Assembly (NCBI GenBank): GCA_027366165.1
Contig: DAHXKX010000010.1
Coordinates: 1 to 32,930 of the forward strand
Source: Actinomycetota bacterium
Lineage (GTDB): Bacteria; Actinomycetota; Acidimicrobiia; Acidimicrobiales; Acidimicrobiaceae
DNA: 32,930 nucleotides
Reading direction: 5' to 3'
Shown here in pieces: positions 19,232-28,545 of this stretch. Made by a program: the position numbers and the translations under genes. The notes below the pieces were generated by a model that worked only from the letters and a program-made list of their open reading frames with translations, was not told where the DNA came from and made no database searches. Numbering within the stretch: the stretch's first letter is position 1; the number at the start of each line of letters is the position of its first letter.

Positions 19232-20424
19232 TTATTGGCCTCCTGTATACCCCGGTTGGATGTTCCACCGCGAAGGGCACTTACTGGCGTTTCAGCTACG
19301 CTAAGCAATTCGTCCGGGTCTCCATACTTTGCTGCCAACTCACGAATCTCCAGGTCATCGAACACAGATAATCGCCCATCACTTATGAATATTTCTCCAT
19401 CCAAATAAACCTTTGGACTATCAATTTCTACGGAAATATGCCACATATACGGGTAGTCGTATCCTTCAACTTCTTTGGAACCTCCAAGGTGAAAATGAAA
19501 TACCGACGGGTGGTTGTGCTTGCCTCGATGCCATAGCGCCGGGTTAGTTTCGGGTGAAATTTTCACACCTGCCTTGGGATTTATGCCTCCGTGAAATGAA
19601 CTTAGGTTCCATGCATCTGGACCGATGTGACGGGCCGTTTCTTCAAAGAACTTCCGTAGCTGCGACGCTTCGAAGCCACCATCGATATTTACGATCTTGT
19701 TATTTTCTATCGTTACGCGCACCTCGTGATGCCAACTGAGTTCAGGTAATCCAAGATGTTGCGATTCCCATGGGATAGAGCGATCGAACACAATGATGCC
19801 ATTTGCTTCACGAGAGGTTGTTGGTGAAAACGCGCCTTGAGGAAAAGGCCGATTGCGCGTTTTACCACGCTTTGTTCCGTACTGGCTAATTCCGGATTGG
19901 GTCATGCTGGGCTTGCCAAGTTTACCGGTAATGTCAGTACCATTCGCATGAACAATTCGATATTGACTGGCTCGATCGAGCGTGTTGCCAACGCGAAACG
20001 TTATTTCATCGGAAAGTTCAAATGGGAAGCGAGCCCAATCGCTCGATAAAATCCCAACGGTAGTGGCCATGTTTCTGACCATCGGTATACCTTTTGAAAA
20101 CATCAGTTCGCGGACTGCTTTCAGAGGTCTGCCTATGGCCAAGGTATTGTTGATAACTAAGTCAGCATTTGCAAATGCGCCGAGCACAATCTCGGAGGGG
20201 TCGTCCCACCATCCTTTTTCCATTCCAGTTGCCCAGAGAGCGAAGGGTCGAGCTCCCACTTCCTGGCACACAGCAGCGAGAGCCTGTACCGCCTTTTCCT
20301 CCACGTGGTTCGAAATATCATCCACGAGACTAAGGATCAATACGTCCATACCTTTTTCTGCTCCACCGCATGCGAGAACACAGTTACGAGCGCCTTCAAG
20401 AGTCGCATTCGAAAAAATTTGCAC
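19228..20424 (-). CDS. M29-type aminopeptidase / 2,5-dihydroxypyridine dioxygenase (NicX)-like metalloenzyme, paralog 2
   Basis: 398 aa, colinear with the 20434-21561 product (RNMATTVGILSSDWARFPFEL, NGIIVFDRSIPW, FHGGINPKA, VFHFHLGG). Confidence 0.65.
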   Translation of the reverse strand: MQIFSNATLEGARNCVLACGGAEKGMDVLILSLVDDISNHVEEKAVQALAAVCQEVGARPFALWATGMEKGWWDDPSEIVLGAFANADLVINNTLAIGRPLKAVRELMFSKGIPMVRNMATTVGILSSDWARFPFELSDEITFRVGNTLDRASQYRIVHANGTDITGKLGKPSMTQSGISQYGTKRGKTRNRPFPQGAFSPTTSREANGIIVFDRSIPWESQHLGLPELSWHHEVRVTIENNKIVNIDGGFEASQLRKFFEETARHIGPDAWNLSSFHGGINPKAGVKISPETNPALWHRGKHNHPSVFHFHLGGSKEVEGYDYPYMWHISVEIDSPKVYLDGEIFISDGRLSVFDDLEIRELAAKYGDPDELLSVAETPVSALRGGTSNRGIQEANK

Positions 20425-20433
20425 TATAACCTC

Positions 20434-21561
20434 CTACCCCCACCAAATTGGCCGAGAAGCAGAAATCACGTCTGCATCACCATATTTTGCCGCGATTGCT
20501 CTCAGCTCTTGGGAGTTCCAAATTTCAAGCCTCCCCCTGTCCCAAACCTTTTCCCCGTCAAGGTAAACAGTTGGCTCGTTGAGAACTGCGTTTACGTGCA
20601 GGGCTTGTTGTGTATTCCTTGACTCTTTGTCGCTCAGGCTTCCTATATGGAAATGGAACCAACTTTCGTGCTCATGGATCAAATGGTCAAACCGATCTGG
20701 ATCTTGCTGGGGGGCCATCGGAGTAAAAGCTCTGGGGGATGAGCCGCTATGAAAGGAGTCGATCTTGTAAGTATCATTTCCAATTGCAGGAACGTGATAC
20801 TCGAAAAGCCTGCGATAAAGGTCAGCTTCTCTGCCACCTTCAAAGTTGACGACAGAATTATTCTCAATAAAGAGTTTCACAGGATTTGTAAAACGGATCT
20901 CCGGCAAGCCAACACGACGAGCGCCCCAAGGGTAAGTAGCGTGGACCCAAAGGATACCGTTTGCATTCTGAACCTCGCTCGCCCTAAACACGCCTGGAGG
21001 AAAAGTAACGTTCAAGCCGCCCGATCGCTTGGTATCGCGTCGCCACGGTGCGATCCTAGACGCGATATCACCGGCGATATCAGTGCCGTCGGCCGTGGTA
21101 ACCCGAAAAGTCCGACTCTCGGCAAGCCTTGTATTAATCGCAAGTTCTAGATGGTCCTGGACTTCAACCGGGAATCGTGCCCAATCAGAGCTCATAACTG
21201 CCACATCTGTTGCGTAATTCCTGATTCGCCTAACACCTTTTTCAAGCATGAGATCCAAAAGGTGGGTCTTTCCGATGCTTACCATGTTCTGCACCAATAC
21301 ATCGGCTTCGCCTATAGCACCTCTTACCACACTTGAAAGGTCTTGCCACCACGCGTTAGTCAACCTCGGTGTCCAAAGAATATGAAAATTTGCACCTAGT
21401 TGCTCGAGTACTGCTGCCTGGGCGCTAACAACTATTGGTTCAACGGATGGTGCTATTTCGCTCAAGATCACCACTTCGTCACCAGTTTTGATGCCTCCGT
21501 AATTTATGAGTAGATTGCGGCATCCTTGCATAAGCTCAGGTGAAAATACGGTATTTCCCAT
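20434..21561 (-). CDS. M29-type aminopeptidase / NicX-like metalloenzyme, paralog 1
   Basis: 375 aa; RNYATDVAVMSSDWARFPVEV, NGILWVHATYPW, FHSGSSPRA, WFHFHIG; 9 bp upstream of its paralog. Confidence 0.65.
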   Translation of the reverse strand: MGNTVFSPELMQGCRNLLINYGGIKTGDEVVILSEIAPSVEPIVVSAQAAVLEQLGANFHILWTPRLTNAWWQDLSSVVRGAIGEADVLVQNMVSIGKTHLLDLMLEKGVRRIRNYATDVAVMSSDWARFPVEVQDHLELAINTRLAESRTFRVTTADGTDIAGDIASRIAPWRRDTKRSGGLNVTFPPGVFRASEVQNANGILWVHATYPWGARRVGLPEIRFTNPVKLFIENNSVVNFEGGREADLYRRLFEYHVPAIGNDTYKIDSFHSGSSPRAFTPMAPQQDPDRFDHLIHEHESWFHFHIGSLSDKESRNTQQALHVNAVLNEPTVYLDGEKVWDRGRLEIWNSQELRAIAAKYGDADVISASRPIWWG

Positions 21562-21598
21562 TTATTACTAAACCGCCCTTCCGAATTTGATTAGCTTT

Positions 21599-22528
21599 TC
21601 ATTGTGCGTCATAACGTTTACGCCTTCTCACAACAAATGAGTCATCATTTAACTTGGTTACAATCTCGAAACCTTCCTCAATGACCTCGATGAGGTCCGA
21701 AGAATAAATAATCTTTGCCTCAAAACCCGATGGGGTTAGCTCATCATTCAGGCGACGCCGCAACTGCTCTACCATCTGCTCAAGTTCTTTAATCGTTTCT
21801 TCCTGAAACTTTACGAGATAGGTGCTGTTGAGGACTTTTATGCTGTCCACTACACGATCCTGCATGCTTCCCAGTCGAGCTCCTACTTCATGAAGTGAAT
21901 GCCCCTCGTCGGCATAGGATTTAAAGGCAAAAGCTTCCTCGACCTTGGTTAGATCTTCACGGTGAATATTCTCTACCAAACTGATCGCACGAGCTTCCTC
22001 GTTGTCAAGCGCAACAATTTTGGCTGAGATCTGTGCAAGACCAGCTACCTTTGTGGCTCGCCATCTTCGCTCGCCCAGAACTAGCTCATAGCCACCATCT
22101 TTGGGTCTCACTAGGACATCTTCAAGCTGGCCAATATCTTTGATAGAGTCGGCCAAAGCTCGTAGCGCTGCAGCGTCAAAAAACCTCCGCGGCTGGAACG
22201 GATTAGGTTTCACTTCATCTATAGGAAGCCGACCGTAGGCAGCATTCTTAATTTTTTCGTGAGTCCCTAGTCTTGGAGTTTGTCGCGATGAAGTTAGTTG
22301 GTCGTTCTCGCCAACATTTGGGTCTTCATAGACAACGAATTTTCCAAATCCGCAGTAACAACGAGCGTAAGGGTATGTAACTCCGGTCGCTGGAAACTCA
22401 CCTGACTTGAGGCCTAAGTCGGAAGAAGAGATATCCCATGGAATGACATTCTGGCAATATGTGCAACGAAAACTTGCGCGCAAAGGCAAGTCCGCGTCTT
22501 GTCGCTCGCTGCTAGACCTTTCCATCAA
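21599..22528 (-). CDS. ParB/Spo0J-like protein with N-terminal Cys-rich (zinc-ribbon-like) segment
   Basis: LPIDEVKPNPFQPRRFFDAAALRALADSIKDIGQLEDVLVRP...LVLGERRWRATKVAGL...AISLVENIHREDLTKVEEAFAFKSYAD; N-terminal CTYCQ...CYCG. No ParA in the window. Confidence 0.88.
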   Translation of the reverse strand: MMERSSSERQDADLPLRASFRCTYCQNVIPWDISSSDLGLKSGEFPATGVTYPYARCYCGFGKFVVYEDPNVGENDQLTSSRQTPRLGTHEKIKNAAYGRLPIDEVKPNPFQPRRFFDAAALRALADSIKDIGQLEDVLVRPKDGGYELVLGERRWRATKVAGLAQISAKIVALDNEEARAISLVENIHREDLTKVEEAFAFKSYADEGHSLHEVGARLGSMQDRVVDSIKVLNSTYLVKFQEETIKELEQMVEQLRRRLNDELTPSGFEAKIIYSSDLIEVIEEGFEIVTKLNDDSFVVRRRKRYDAQ

Positions 22529-22772
22529 CCTGGCACCCCCAATTCAATTTGGGTCATGCCAGATCGCATGGATTCTGTTTTTGTGACGACATTACGGTAT
22601 CGCAACTCCATCCCCCCTTGAAGCGAGTTAAAGGTCATCTGGAATTGTTCTACACCTAACAGTTACCCACGTCAACGCGGGTTCCTTTTGCAGGTTACCT
22701 AGTTTTACGCAGAGTAATAAACTTGAAATTTTAATTACCGGTTATCAAAGTGTCATATAATAAAGGTAACAA

Positions 22773-22789
22773 TACCATCGTTAATGGTA
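22773..22789. promoter_or_regulatory. Inverted repeat TACCAT-cgtta-ATGGTA in the divergent intergenic region, candidate operator
   Basis: Perfect 6-bp arms with a 5-bp spacer, 10 bp upstream of the transposase-like ORF and in the parB-like upstream region. Confidence 0.45.
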
Positions 22790-22799
22790 AGCTCCTTAT

Positions 22800-23978
22800 A
22801 TGGAAGATCAGCAGATCAATGAGCGCTTTAAATTCCTATCCTGGGCATTAAATGAAAGATTACGGAGACTTCTTGCAGCTTCTGAAGCAAAAGTGATTGG
22901 ACGAGGAGGCGTGACTCAAGTCTCCCGCGCCACAGGCATTTCACGCAGAGCTATTTATGCAGGACTAAAAGAGCTGGAAGAGCGAAATTATCACCAAGAT
23001 CTATTATTGCCAGCAAGAAGAACAGGCGGGGGAAGAAAGAAAATAACACAAACGGACTCAAGCCTTGTGACGGATTTGGAATCTTTGCTGGAACCCACTC
23101 AAGAGGACTCACCATTGAGCTGGACCACGAAAGGATTGAGAGTGCTTTCAGCAGAACTATCTGAAAGGGGACACAAACTAAGCCATACTTCAGTGGGGAT
23201 CCTTCTAAAAGAGATGGGATATAGTATCCAAACCAACGAAAGATACATGGAGCCAGCCAATGGCCACGTGCGCAACGGCCAGTTCTCTGTCATCAATGAT
23301 AAAACCCACCAACGAGTTGACGATGGAAATCCTGTTATCTATCTAGAAACTGCTTGGACTGAAACTACCAATGCGCCACAGCAATCCTGCAGAGGCAATT
23401 CAAAAAATACAAATCTCAGTCCTAGTACAGCCCAAGAACACTATTCACCGGGCCAGACAAAATTCCCCAACAACAAACGCTCAAGGATTGAGCCTGCAAA
23501 TTTTCATTTTCTCCAAACGTTCGCGATTCATACGTGCCGTGATTGGTGGCAGCATTCCGGAGCACGCACGTACCCAGAAGCGCAAGATTTACTTATTATT
23601 TCAGATGGAGGTGGGAGTAACGGGCCACGTACTAGATTTTGGAAGCTAGAAGTCCAGAAGTTGGCCAACTATATAGGTTTACCAGTTTTATTTTGCCATT
23701 TCCCTTCTGGTACAACGCGATGGAACTACTCTTCATATCAGGTCAACGCCCGACTTGATCATGCGTCTCGGAACTTCGTTTCAGACAATTACCGCGTCAC
23801 ATTGAAAGTGATTGGGCTGCAAACAATGGCCAAACACGAACTCAATGCCAACGAGCCCGATCAAGATTCTCACTTCATTTGGAACGATGTCCCCTATGAG
23901 AAGTTTTCGCAAATAAACCTAGTCCGCGACGAACACAAGCGAGATTGGAATTACGCGATTCTTCCAAACGACGTTTAG
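22800..23978 (+). CDS. ISAzo13-family transposase-like protein; full-length ORF with apparently altered catalytic residues
   Basis: LRRLLAASEAKVIGRGGVTQVSRATGISRRAIYAGLKELE, GGGRKK, LRVLSAELSERGHKLSHTSVGILLKEMGYSIQTN, LLIISDGGGSNGPRTRFWKLEVQKLA, CHFPSGTTRWN. Confidence 0.85.
   Translation: MEDQQINERFKFLSWALNERLRRLLAASEAKVIGRGGVTQVSRATGISRRAIYAGLKELEERNYHQDLLLPARRTGGGRKKITQTDSSLVTDLESLLEPTQEDSPLSWTTKGLRVLSAELSERGHKLSHTSVGILLKEMGYSIQTNERYMEPANGHVRNGQFSVINDKTHQRVDDGNPVIYLETAWTETTNAPQQSCRGNSKNTNLSPSTAQEHYSPGQTKFPNNKRSRIEPANFHFLQTFAIHTCRDWWQHSGARTYPEAQDLLIISDGGGSNGPRTRFWKLEVQKLANYIGLPVLFCHFPSGTTRWNYSSYQVNARLDHASRNFVSDNYRVTLKVIGLQTMAKHELNANEPDQDSHFIWNDVPYEKFSQINLVRDEHKRDWNYAILPNDV
22800..23978 (+). 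mobile_element. ISAzo13-like insertion, ends not defined
   Basis: Inferred from the transposase-like ORF, which is on the opposite strand to the surrounding cluster; no clear terminal inverted repeats found by eye. Confidence 0.5.
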
Positions 23979-24113
23979 TAAAGCTCCTGGCGGCAACCAA
24001 TGAGTTTTTTGATCGTAAAACGGACTTCTCACAAAGTGGCGCTCGAAACTAAAACTACGCCATATCTCCAACCTTAAAGCTCATTTTCTGTATGGAGCAG
24101 TCGTTGGTTTGAC

Positions 24114-24662
24114 TCAGTCTTCGTCGCTACATGAAGAATTCTCAATTTGCTGCAATCCCGATGTGCCCATGAGCACCTTAACGAGCTGAGAAGTCGCACT
24201 AAGCAAGCGGACCCTACTTGAAACTGCGGCAAAATGTTGATGTATTGCGTTCGGAGGTATGTAGACAAAGTCTCCAGCCCTCCATTCGAATTGCTTAGGC
24301 TCTCGCTGCCAATCCCAGTCATATTTTTCATCTGCCGCAAAAATCGGATCCCAATGGAGGTCGTATCCATCGCCCTCAAGAATAAATACTATCTCTTCGG
24401 ACAAATGCCTATGTTTGCCAGAATTTCCCCCTGGCTCAATTACCTGCTGATAAATGTTGATTGCAGATTCTGCACTATTCATTGAGTCGTTGGTCAAATG
24501 CTTGAGAAGCCCCTGGGGAGAGTTTTCCCACAACTGCTCTTCGGCCGGGATGAGGGATTGAAGCAGTTTTTTGGTTTCAGTGAAGGTCTCTGCGTCCTTC
24601 AGAGTCCTACTGTAATAGTCGTCTCCATGTTTTCCCAAGGAAAACCTTTCGCTTTCGTTCAT
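24114..24662 (-). CDS. Single-domain cupin protein
   Basis: GGNSGKHRHLSEEIVFILEGDGYDLHWDP...WRAGDFVYIPPNAIHQHF cupin motifs 1 and 2. Confidence 0.85.
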   Translation of the reverse strand: MNESERFSLGKHGDDYYSRTLKDAETFTETKKLLQSLIPAEEQLWENSPQGLLKHLTNDSMNSAESAINIYQQVIEPGGNSGKHRHLSEEIVFILEGDGYDLHWDPIFAADEKYDWDWQREPKQFEWRAGDFVYIPPNAIHQHFAAVSSRVRLLSATSQLVKVLMGTSGLQQIENSSCSDED

Positions 24663-24682
24663 TGAGGTTATACTCCTACTCT

Positions 24683-25252
24683 TCAGTTTGAAAATGGATC
24701 AACTTGATTTGGATTGACATTCTCGAAGCCAGGGATCGGATCTTTGGCATTTGGGACAATCATTTTTTGATAAATTAAATTCGCAAACATAAAGGCAGGC
24801 TTAGCCTTTATCACGAGAACAATCGCAAATTCATCCGAACTATCGTTGAAGTGCTGATGTACACAACCGGGTTCAACTATGACAACATCTCCGGCTTTCC
24901 AGTCAATCCTTTTACCGTCATGAATGTCATGCCCAACTCCCCGCAAAATATAAAACACTGCACTGTTCATGTGAGCATGGCGTTGGGACGTTGACTTAGG
25001 AACATATAGGTCCATATGACAATGAAACATTTGAGTCACGTCTGTTCTACTTGGGTCGATAATGCTCTTATGCCAGTGCTGCTGTCCCCCTGTATAAGAA
25101 ATATCGCTTGAGCGGTACACTCTCGGCTGAGCGAAAATTCTTTGATATAACGTGCTATATTTACCTGAAATTTCGTGCACAAAAATTCTCTTACTCTCGT
25201 CGATTTTTTGCGCACTAACTAAATCAGCGCTTTCCTCCATGGTCTTTTCCAT
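24683..25252 (-). CDS. Single-domain cupin protein
   Basis: TSQRHAHMNSAVFYILRGVGHDIHDGKRIDWKAGDVVIVEPGCVHQHFN cupin motifs. Confidence 0.85.
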   Translation of the reverse strand: MEKTMEESADLVSAQKIDESKRIFVHEISGKYSTLYQRIFAQPRVYRSSDISYTGGQQHWHKSIIDPSRTDVTQMFHCHMDLYVPKSTSQRHAHMNSAVFYILRGVGHDIHDGKRIDWKAGDVVIVEPGCVHQHFNDSSDEFAIVLVIKAKPAFMFANLIYQKMIVPNAKDPIPGFENVNPNQVDPFSN

Positions 25253-25310
25253 CTGCTATCTCCTAATTTCTCGAAATAAACTCTCTACCTGATAAGGATT
25301 TCTTGTCCCG

Positions 25311-26486
25311 TTAAGAATCTTCTCGATCAGGCAAGACAACCTTGGCGCCCTCTACGACTAGCCGCCGATCGTATTCTTGGCGAATGAAAGGGTCTTCCGA
25401 CTCATAGCCGATCGCATTTCCTCCTTCTTCCAGATTTTTACCAGCTATGGACTTTCCGCGTCTTCCCCCGAAGTTCCTATATGGCCCACCGGGCAGACCT
25501 CCTTGAAAAACTAAAAGCCTCATTGGATCTTTCGAAACGCAAAAGTGTTGATGGAACCAATCGCCAGCTCCGGGTGCGGCAGCAACCAGTCCGCCGGGGA
25601 TGTATTCAATGTGCTCCACTTCGTCTTGGCGCCCATCTTTCCAAGGTGTGGTTCCTGCAGACCCGGGCCAAGTATACGTGTAGCCTTTCCCCTTGATGCA
25701 TACAAGCACTGCACCGGCACCGTGAATATGGGCCTTAGCGTAATTACCGGGAAGATACTCTCCGACAAATCCCCAAAAATTACCGCTTGCCATCTTCGGC
25801 AATTCAATCCGCCTGTAACCAGGGGATCTCACATTGTCTAGTGGTAACTCACAACTTACGACATCTGGTATTAGGTTTGTTGACCACATTGCACGACCAA
25901 GCTCGGGGGTGGCAATTGTTTCTAGACGAGGGACGTAATAGTCCTGCTCGTTATTAAAACGCTCTCTAAATGCAAAGTCATTAGAAAAAACAAAGTCAAG
26001 ATTGTTGTAGATATTTATCGCTGGAGGTGCTGTATTCGCCGAAAGAAGTAAGGCTGGCCTCTCGGAGGTGTTTCTTAACCGGTACTCCGCATTTATTGGT
26101 ATGGCAAATAGTGAATTCTTTCTCCAACTAAAGCTCTGAAAGGAAACTCCGTCTGCAGAGACATCGGTCATTCCCTCCCCTTCGAGCACAAAAAACTTCT
26201 CTTCATAGATATGCTTCTCTGTTAAACAAGTAAGTTTTGACGAAATTTCAAGTAAATATAAACCCGTTAGGTGAGTTAGCTGATCAAGCACCAAGAACGC
26301 TCCTCTTGCTCCCCTGCGTTGCCAGTCGCTAAGTTCCAGTTCCCTGACGTCATGAAAACCTGGCCCCTCATATATTGGTATGCCTTGACTTTCCATGTAC
26401 AACTCATACGCGAAAGGCTGCCTTGCGACTACTCCGGTGCTGGCCATCTCGCCCGCTCGTGGCTCATTAAACTTTTCCATGTTCAC
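25311..26486 (-). CDS. Bicupin protein, paralogous to 18167-19231
   Basis: Shares layout with the second bicupin (SLFAIPIN, APPAINIYNNLDFVFSNDFAFRERF vs APLMMDLFRNKNFIFNDQFVFDDRF; KAHIHGAGAVLVCIKGKGYTYTWPG). Confidence 0.85.
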   Translation of the reverse strand: MNMEKFNEPRAGEMASTGVVARQPFAYELYMESQGIPIYEGPGFHDVRELELSDWQRRGARGAFLVLDQLTHLTGLYLLEISSKLTCLTEKHIYEEKFFVLEGEGMTDVSADGVSFQSFSWRKNSLFAIPINAEYRLRNTSERPALLLSANTAPPAINIYNNLDFVFSNDFAFRERFNNEQDYYVPRLETIATPELGRAMWSTNLIPDVVSCELPLDNVRSPGYRRIELPKMASGNFWGFVGEYLPGNYAKAHIHGAGAVLVCIKGKGYTYTWPGSAGTTPWKDGRQDEVEHIEYIPGGLVAAAPGAGDWFHQHFCVSKDPMRLLVFQGGLPGGPYRNFGGRRGKSIAGKNLEEGGNAIGYESEDPFIRQEYDRRLVVEGAKVVLPDREDS

Positions 26487-26546
26487 CCTCCCATCAAAAG
26501 GCTCAAAAGTTGAAAAACGAGATCAATCTAGTCAAAATTTCCCGCA

Positions 26547-27338
26547 CTATCTGAGAGGCTGATCTTTTAGATTATTTTCCAGAAAATCGAATATTCTGCT
26601 CCATCCATCACCTGCAGCAGCAAAGTCATATGATTTACCAGTTGTGCAAAAAAAGGCGTGACCGGCTCCGGGGTAGACGTGAGTCTCGTATGACTTGCCG
26701 TTCTCTTTTAGCGCAACTTCGAGTTTGTGAATGTCTTCAATTGGGACATGGGGATCCTTATCCCCAAAGAGTCCAAGAAAAGGACAATTTAAGTCAGACG
26801 TCAGATCAATTGGTGCAATTGGATGGCGTTCGCTCAGTTTGCTGGCATCCGCGACGATGCTTCCTCCATAACAATCAATTATCGCGTTAGCACCAAGGCG
26901 ACAAGCTGCGAGGTACGCCTGTCTCCCCCCAGAACAAAATCCGACTATTCCTAATGTTCCGCTACTATCTGGATGGTTTTTGAGAAACCGTATCCCACCT
27001 TGGACATCTGCCAACATGCGCTCATCCGGAACTCCGCCTTCGGACCTTACGACTGCCCGGGCTTCGTTGCGTGTTCTGGTTTCCATCTCCCGTGAGAGCA
27101 GATTAGGACACATTGTTAAATAGCTATGGTCCGCGAACTTCCTAACCACTTCCCGAGTCCATTCATCAATACCGGGTGAGTGATGAATTATTAAAATGCT
27201 CGGAATTGGGCCAATTCCTAAAGGTCTTGAAAAGTACGCATCGACTGGATCTCCATTTCCGCTGTCATAGCGAATGCTTTCAGATAAAATCGCGGCATTA
27301 CGTAGGCGACGCGTACCTTCGACGTCATTTTCTTCCAC
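26547..27338 (-). CDS. Dienelactone hydrolase family protein
   Basis: Alpha/beta hydrolase with Cys nucleophile motif GFCSGG, then GDKDPHVP and GAGHAFF. Confidence 0.9.
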   Translation of the reverse strand: MEENDVEGTRRLRNAAILSESIRYDSGNGDPVDAYFSRPLGIGPIPSILIIHHSPGIDEWTREVVRKFADHSYLTMCPNLLSREMETRTRNEARAVVRSEGGVPDERMLADVQGGIRFLKNHPDSSGTLGIVGFCSGGRQAYLAACRLGANAIIDCYGGSIVADASKLSERHPIAPIDLTSDLNCPFLGLFGDKDPHVPIEDIHKLEVALKENGKSYETHVYPGAGHAFFCTTGKSYDFAAAGDGWSRIFDFLENNLKDQPLR

Positions 27339-27372
27339 TTCTCACCTCTGCAGTAAGCCCTTTTACTCTCAT

Positions 27373-28506
27373 CTATTTCTTTAAACTCGCAAGGACTTTT
27401 GGTACCGCGGCTTGCATTAACTTCACGTCGGTCAGCCCTTGGCTTCCTGAGATGTATCCAGTTGCCAAACCTTCGGCTGCCAACTTTGTCTCCGTGGACT
27501 TACTCGTGAATGCTGCTTTCATCGCCGCTTGTAACGTTGCAACTACGTTTGATGGCGTGCCGGCTGGGACAAACAGCCACTGCTGAGGAATTGACCGATA
27601 ATTTATTAGTGCCTGTAAAAGATCTTTCCCTGCTTGCGACTTCGGTGGAGTTGCACTAATTAACTGTTTCAACGTAGGTACATTTTTAAGTTGGTTATAC
27701 ACACGAGATGCGGGATTGTCATCCGGCGAACCCATTTGGAGAATCGGTATGGCCTTCCCCGAAGCAATCGCAGATAACAGAGGCTTTTCTGCTGTATCTG
27801 TCACAGGTCCATCTCCCCGCAAAAATCCTTGCACCAGTGCAGAAGAGTTTGCGTAACCAGTCACTAGCTGCATGTTTGCGTTATAAGCAGATATGAAAAC
27901 CTTAACGGTTGATGTGGCACCACCTGATGCAGGTTCAAGCACCTTTACAGGAGTGGTTGAATCCAACACATCTTGAATGGTCTTGTAAGAGGAGGTTGGC
28001 GAGCTAACCATGACATTAAATGGAGCAGGGGGGCTTCCCAAAAATTCGACATTATCAAGATTGAAACTTATTCCAGGCTTACTTTCAGCTTTGGCGTCAA
28101 GATCGGATGCTACGTTGAGGTATCCGATTGTCAATCCATTTGGCTTTGCCGAGGCAGCTTCATCCTGCCCTGGCATCGTATTTCCTTGGGGAACATTCGT
28201 TACTTTTACGCTGCAGCCAAGATACTTCCCCATGCCTGTCGCTGCAGCTCTCATGATCGTATCGTCTTGCGCACCAGGAGCATCGGGAGCAATAAATGTT
28301 ATTGTTTTACCAACAAAATAAGACTTTCCTGTTGGCACGGTTGTTGCTTTGGGAGACACACTCGAGCTGCTACTCCCGCATGCGGCAAGAATGATCGACG
28401 CAATAGCGCTAGTTCCAAAAAGCGTCACACGCTTCTTCACAAAGTTGCCAGCGCTTAAACTTCTTGCAGTTGACAATCGCTTTTTGTTAGAGATTGGCTT
28501 TTCCAT
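27373..28506 (-). CDS. Tripartite tricarboxylate transporter substrate-binding lipoprotein (TctC/Bug family, copy 1)
   Basis: Lipobox SIILAACGSS; ITFIAPDAPGAQDDTIMRAAATGMGKYLGCSVKVTNVPQGNTMPGQDEAASAKPNGLTIGYL. Confidence 0.87.
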   Translation of the reverse strand: MEKPISNKKRLSTARSLSAGNFVKKRVTLFGTSAIASIILAACGSSSSSVSPKATTVPTGKSYFVGKTITFIAPDAPGAQDDTIMRAAATGMGKYLGCSVKVTNVPQGNTMPGQDEAASAKPNGLTIGYLNVASDLDAKAESKPGISFNLDNVEFLGSPPAPFNVMVSSPTSSYKTIQDVLDSTTPVKVLEPASGGATSTVKVFISAYNANMQLVTGYANSSALVQGFLRGDGPVTDTAEKPLLSAIASGKAIPILQMGSPDDNPASRVYNQLKNVPTLKQLISATPPKSQAGKDLLQALINYRSIPQQWLFVPAGTPSNVVATLQAAMKAAFTSKSTETKLAAEGLATGYISGSQGLTDVKLMQAAVPKVLASLKK

Positions 28507-28545
28507 TTTTCACCTTTCATCACTTTTGACTCCACTTGTAATCAT

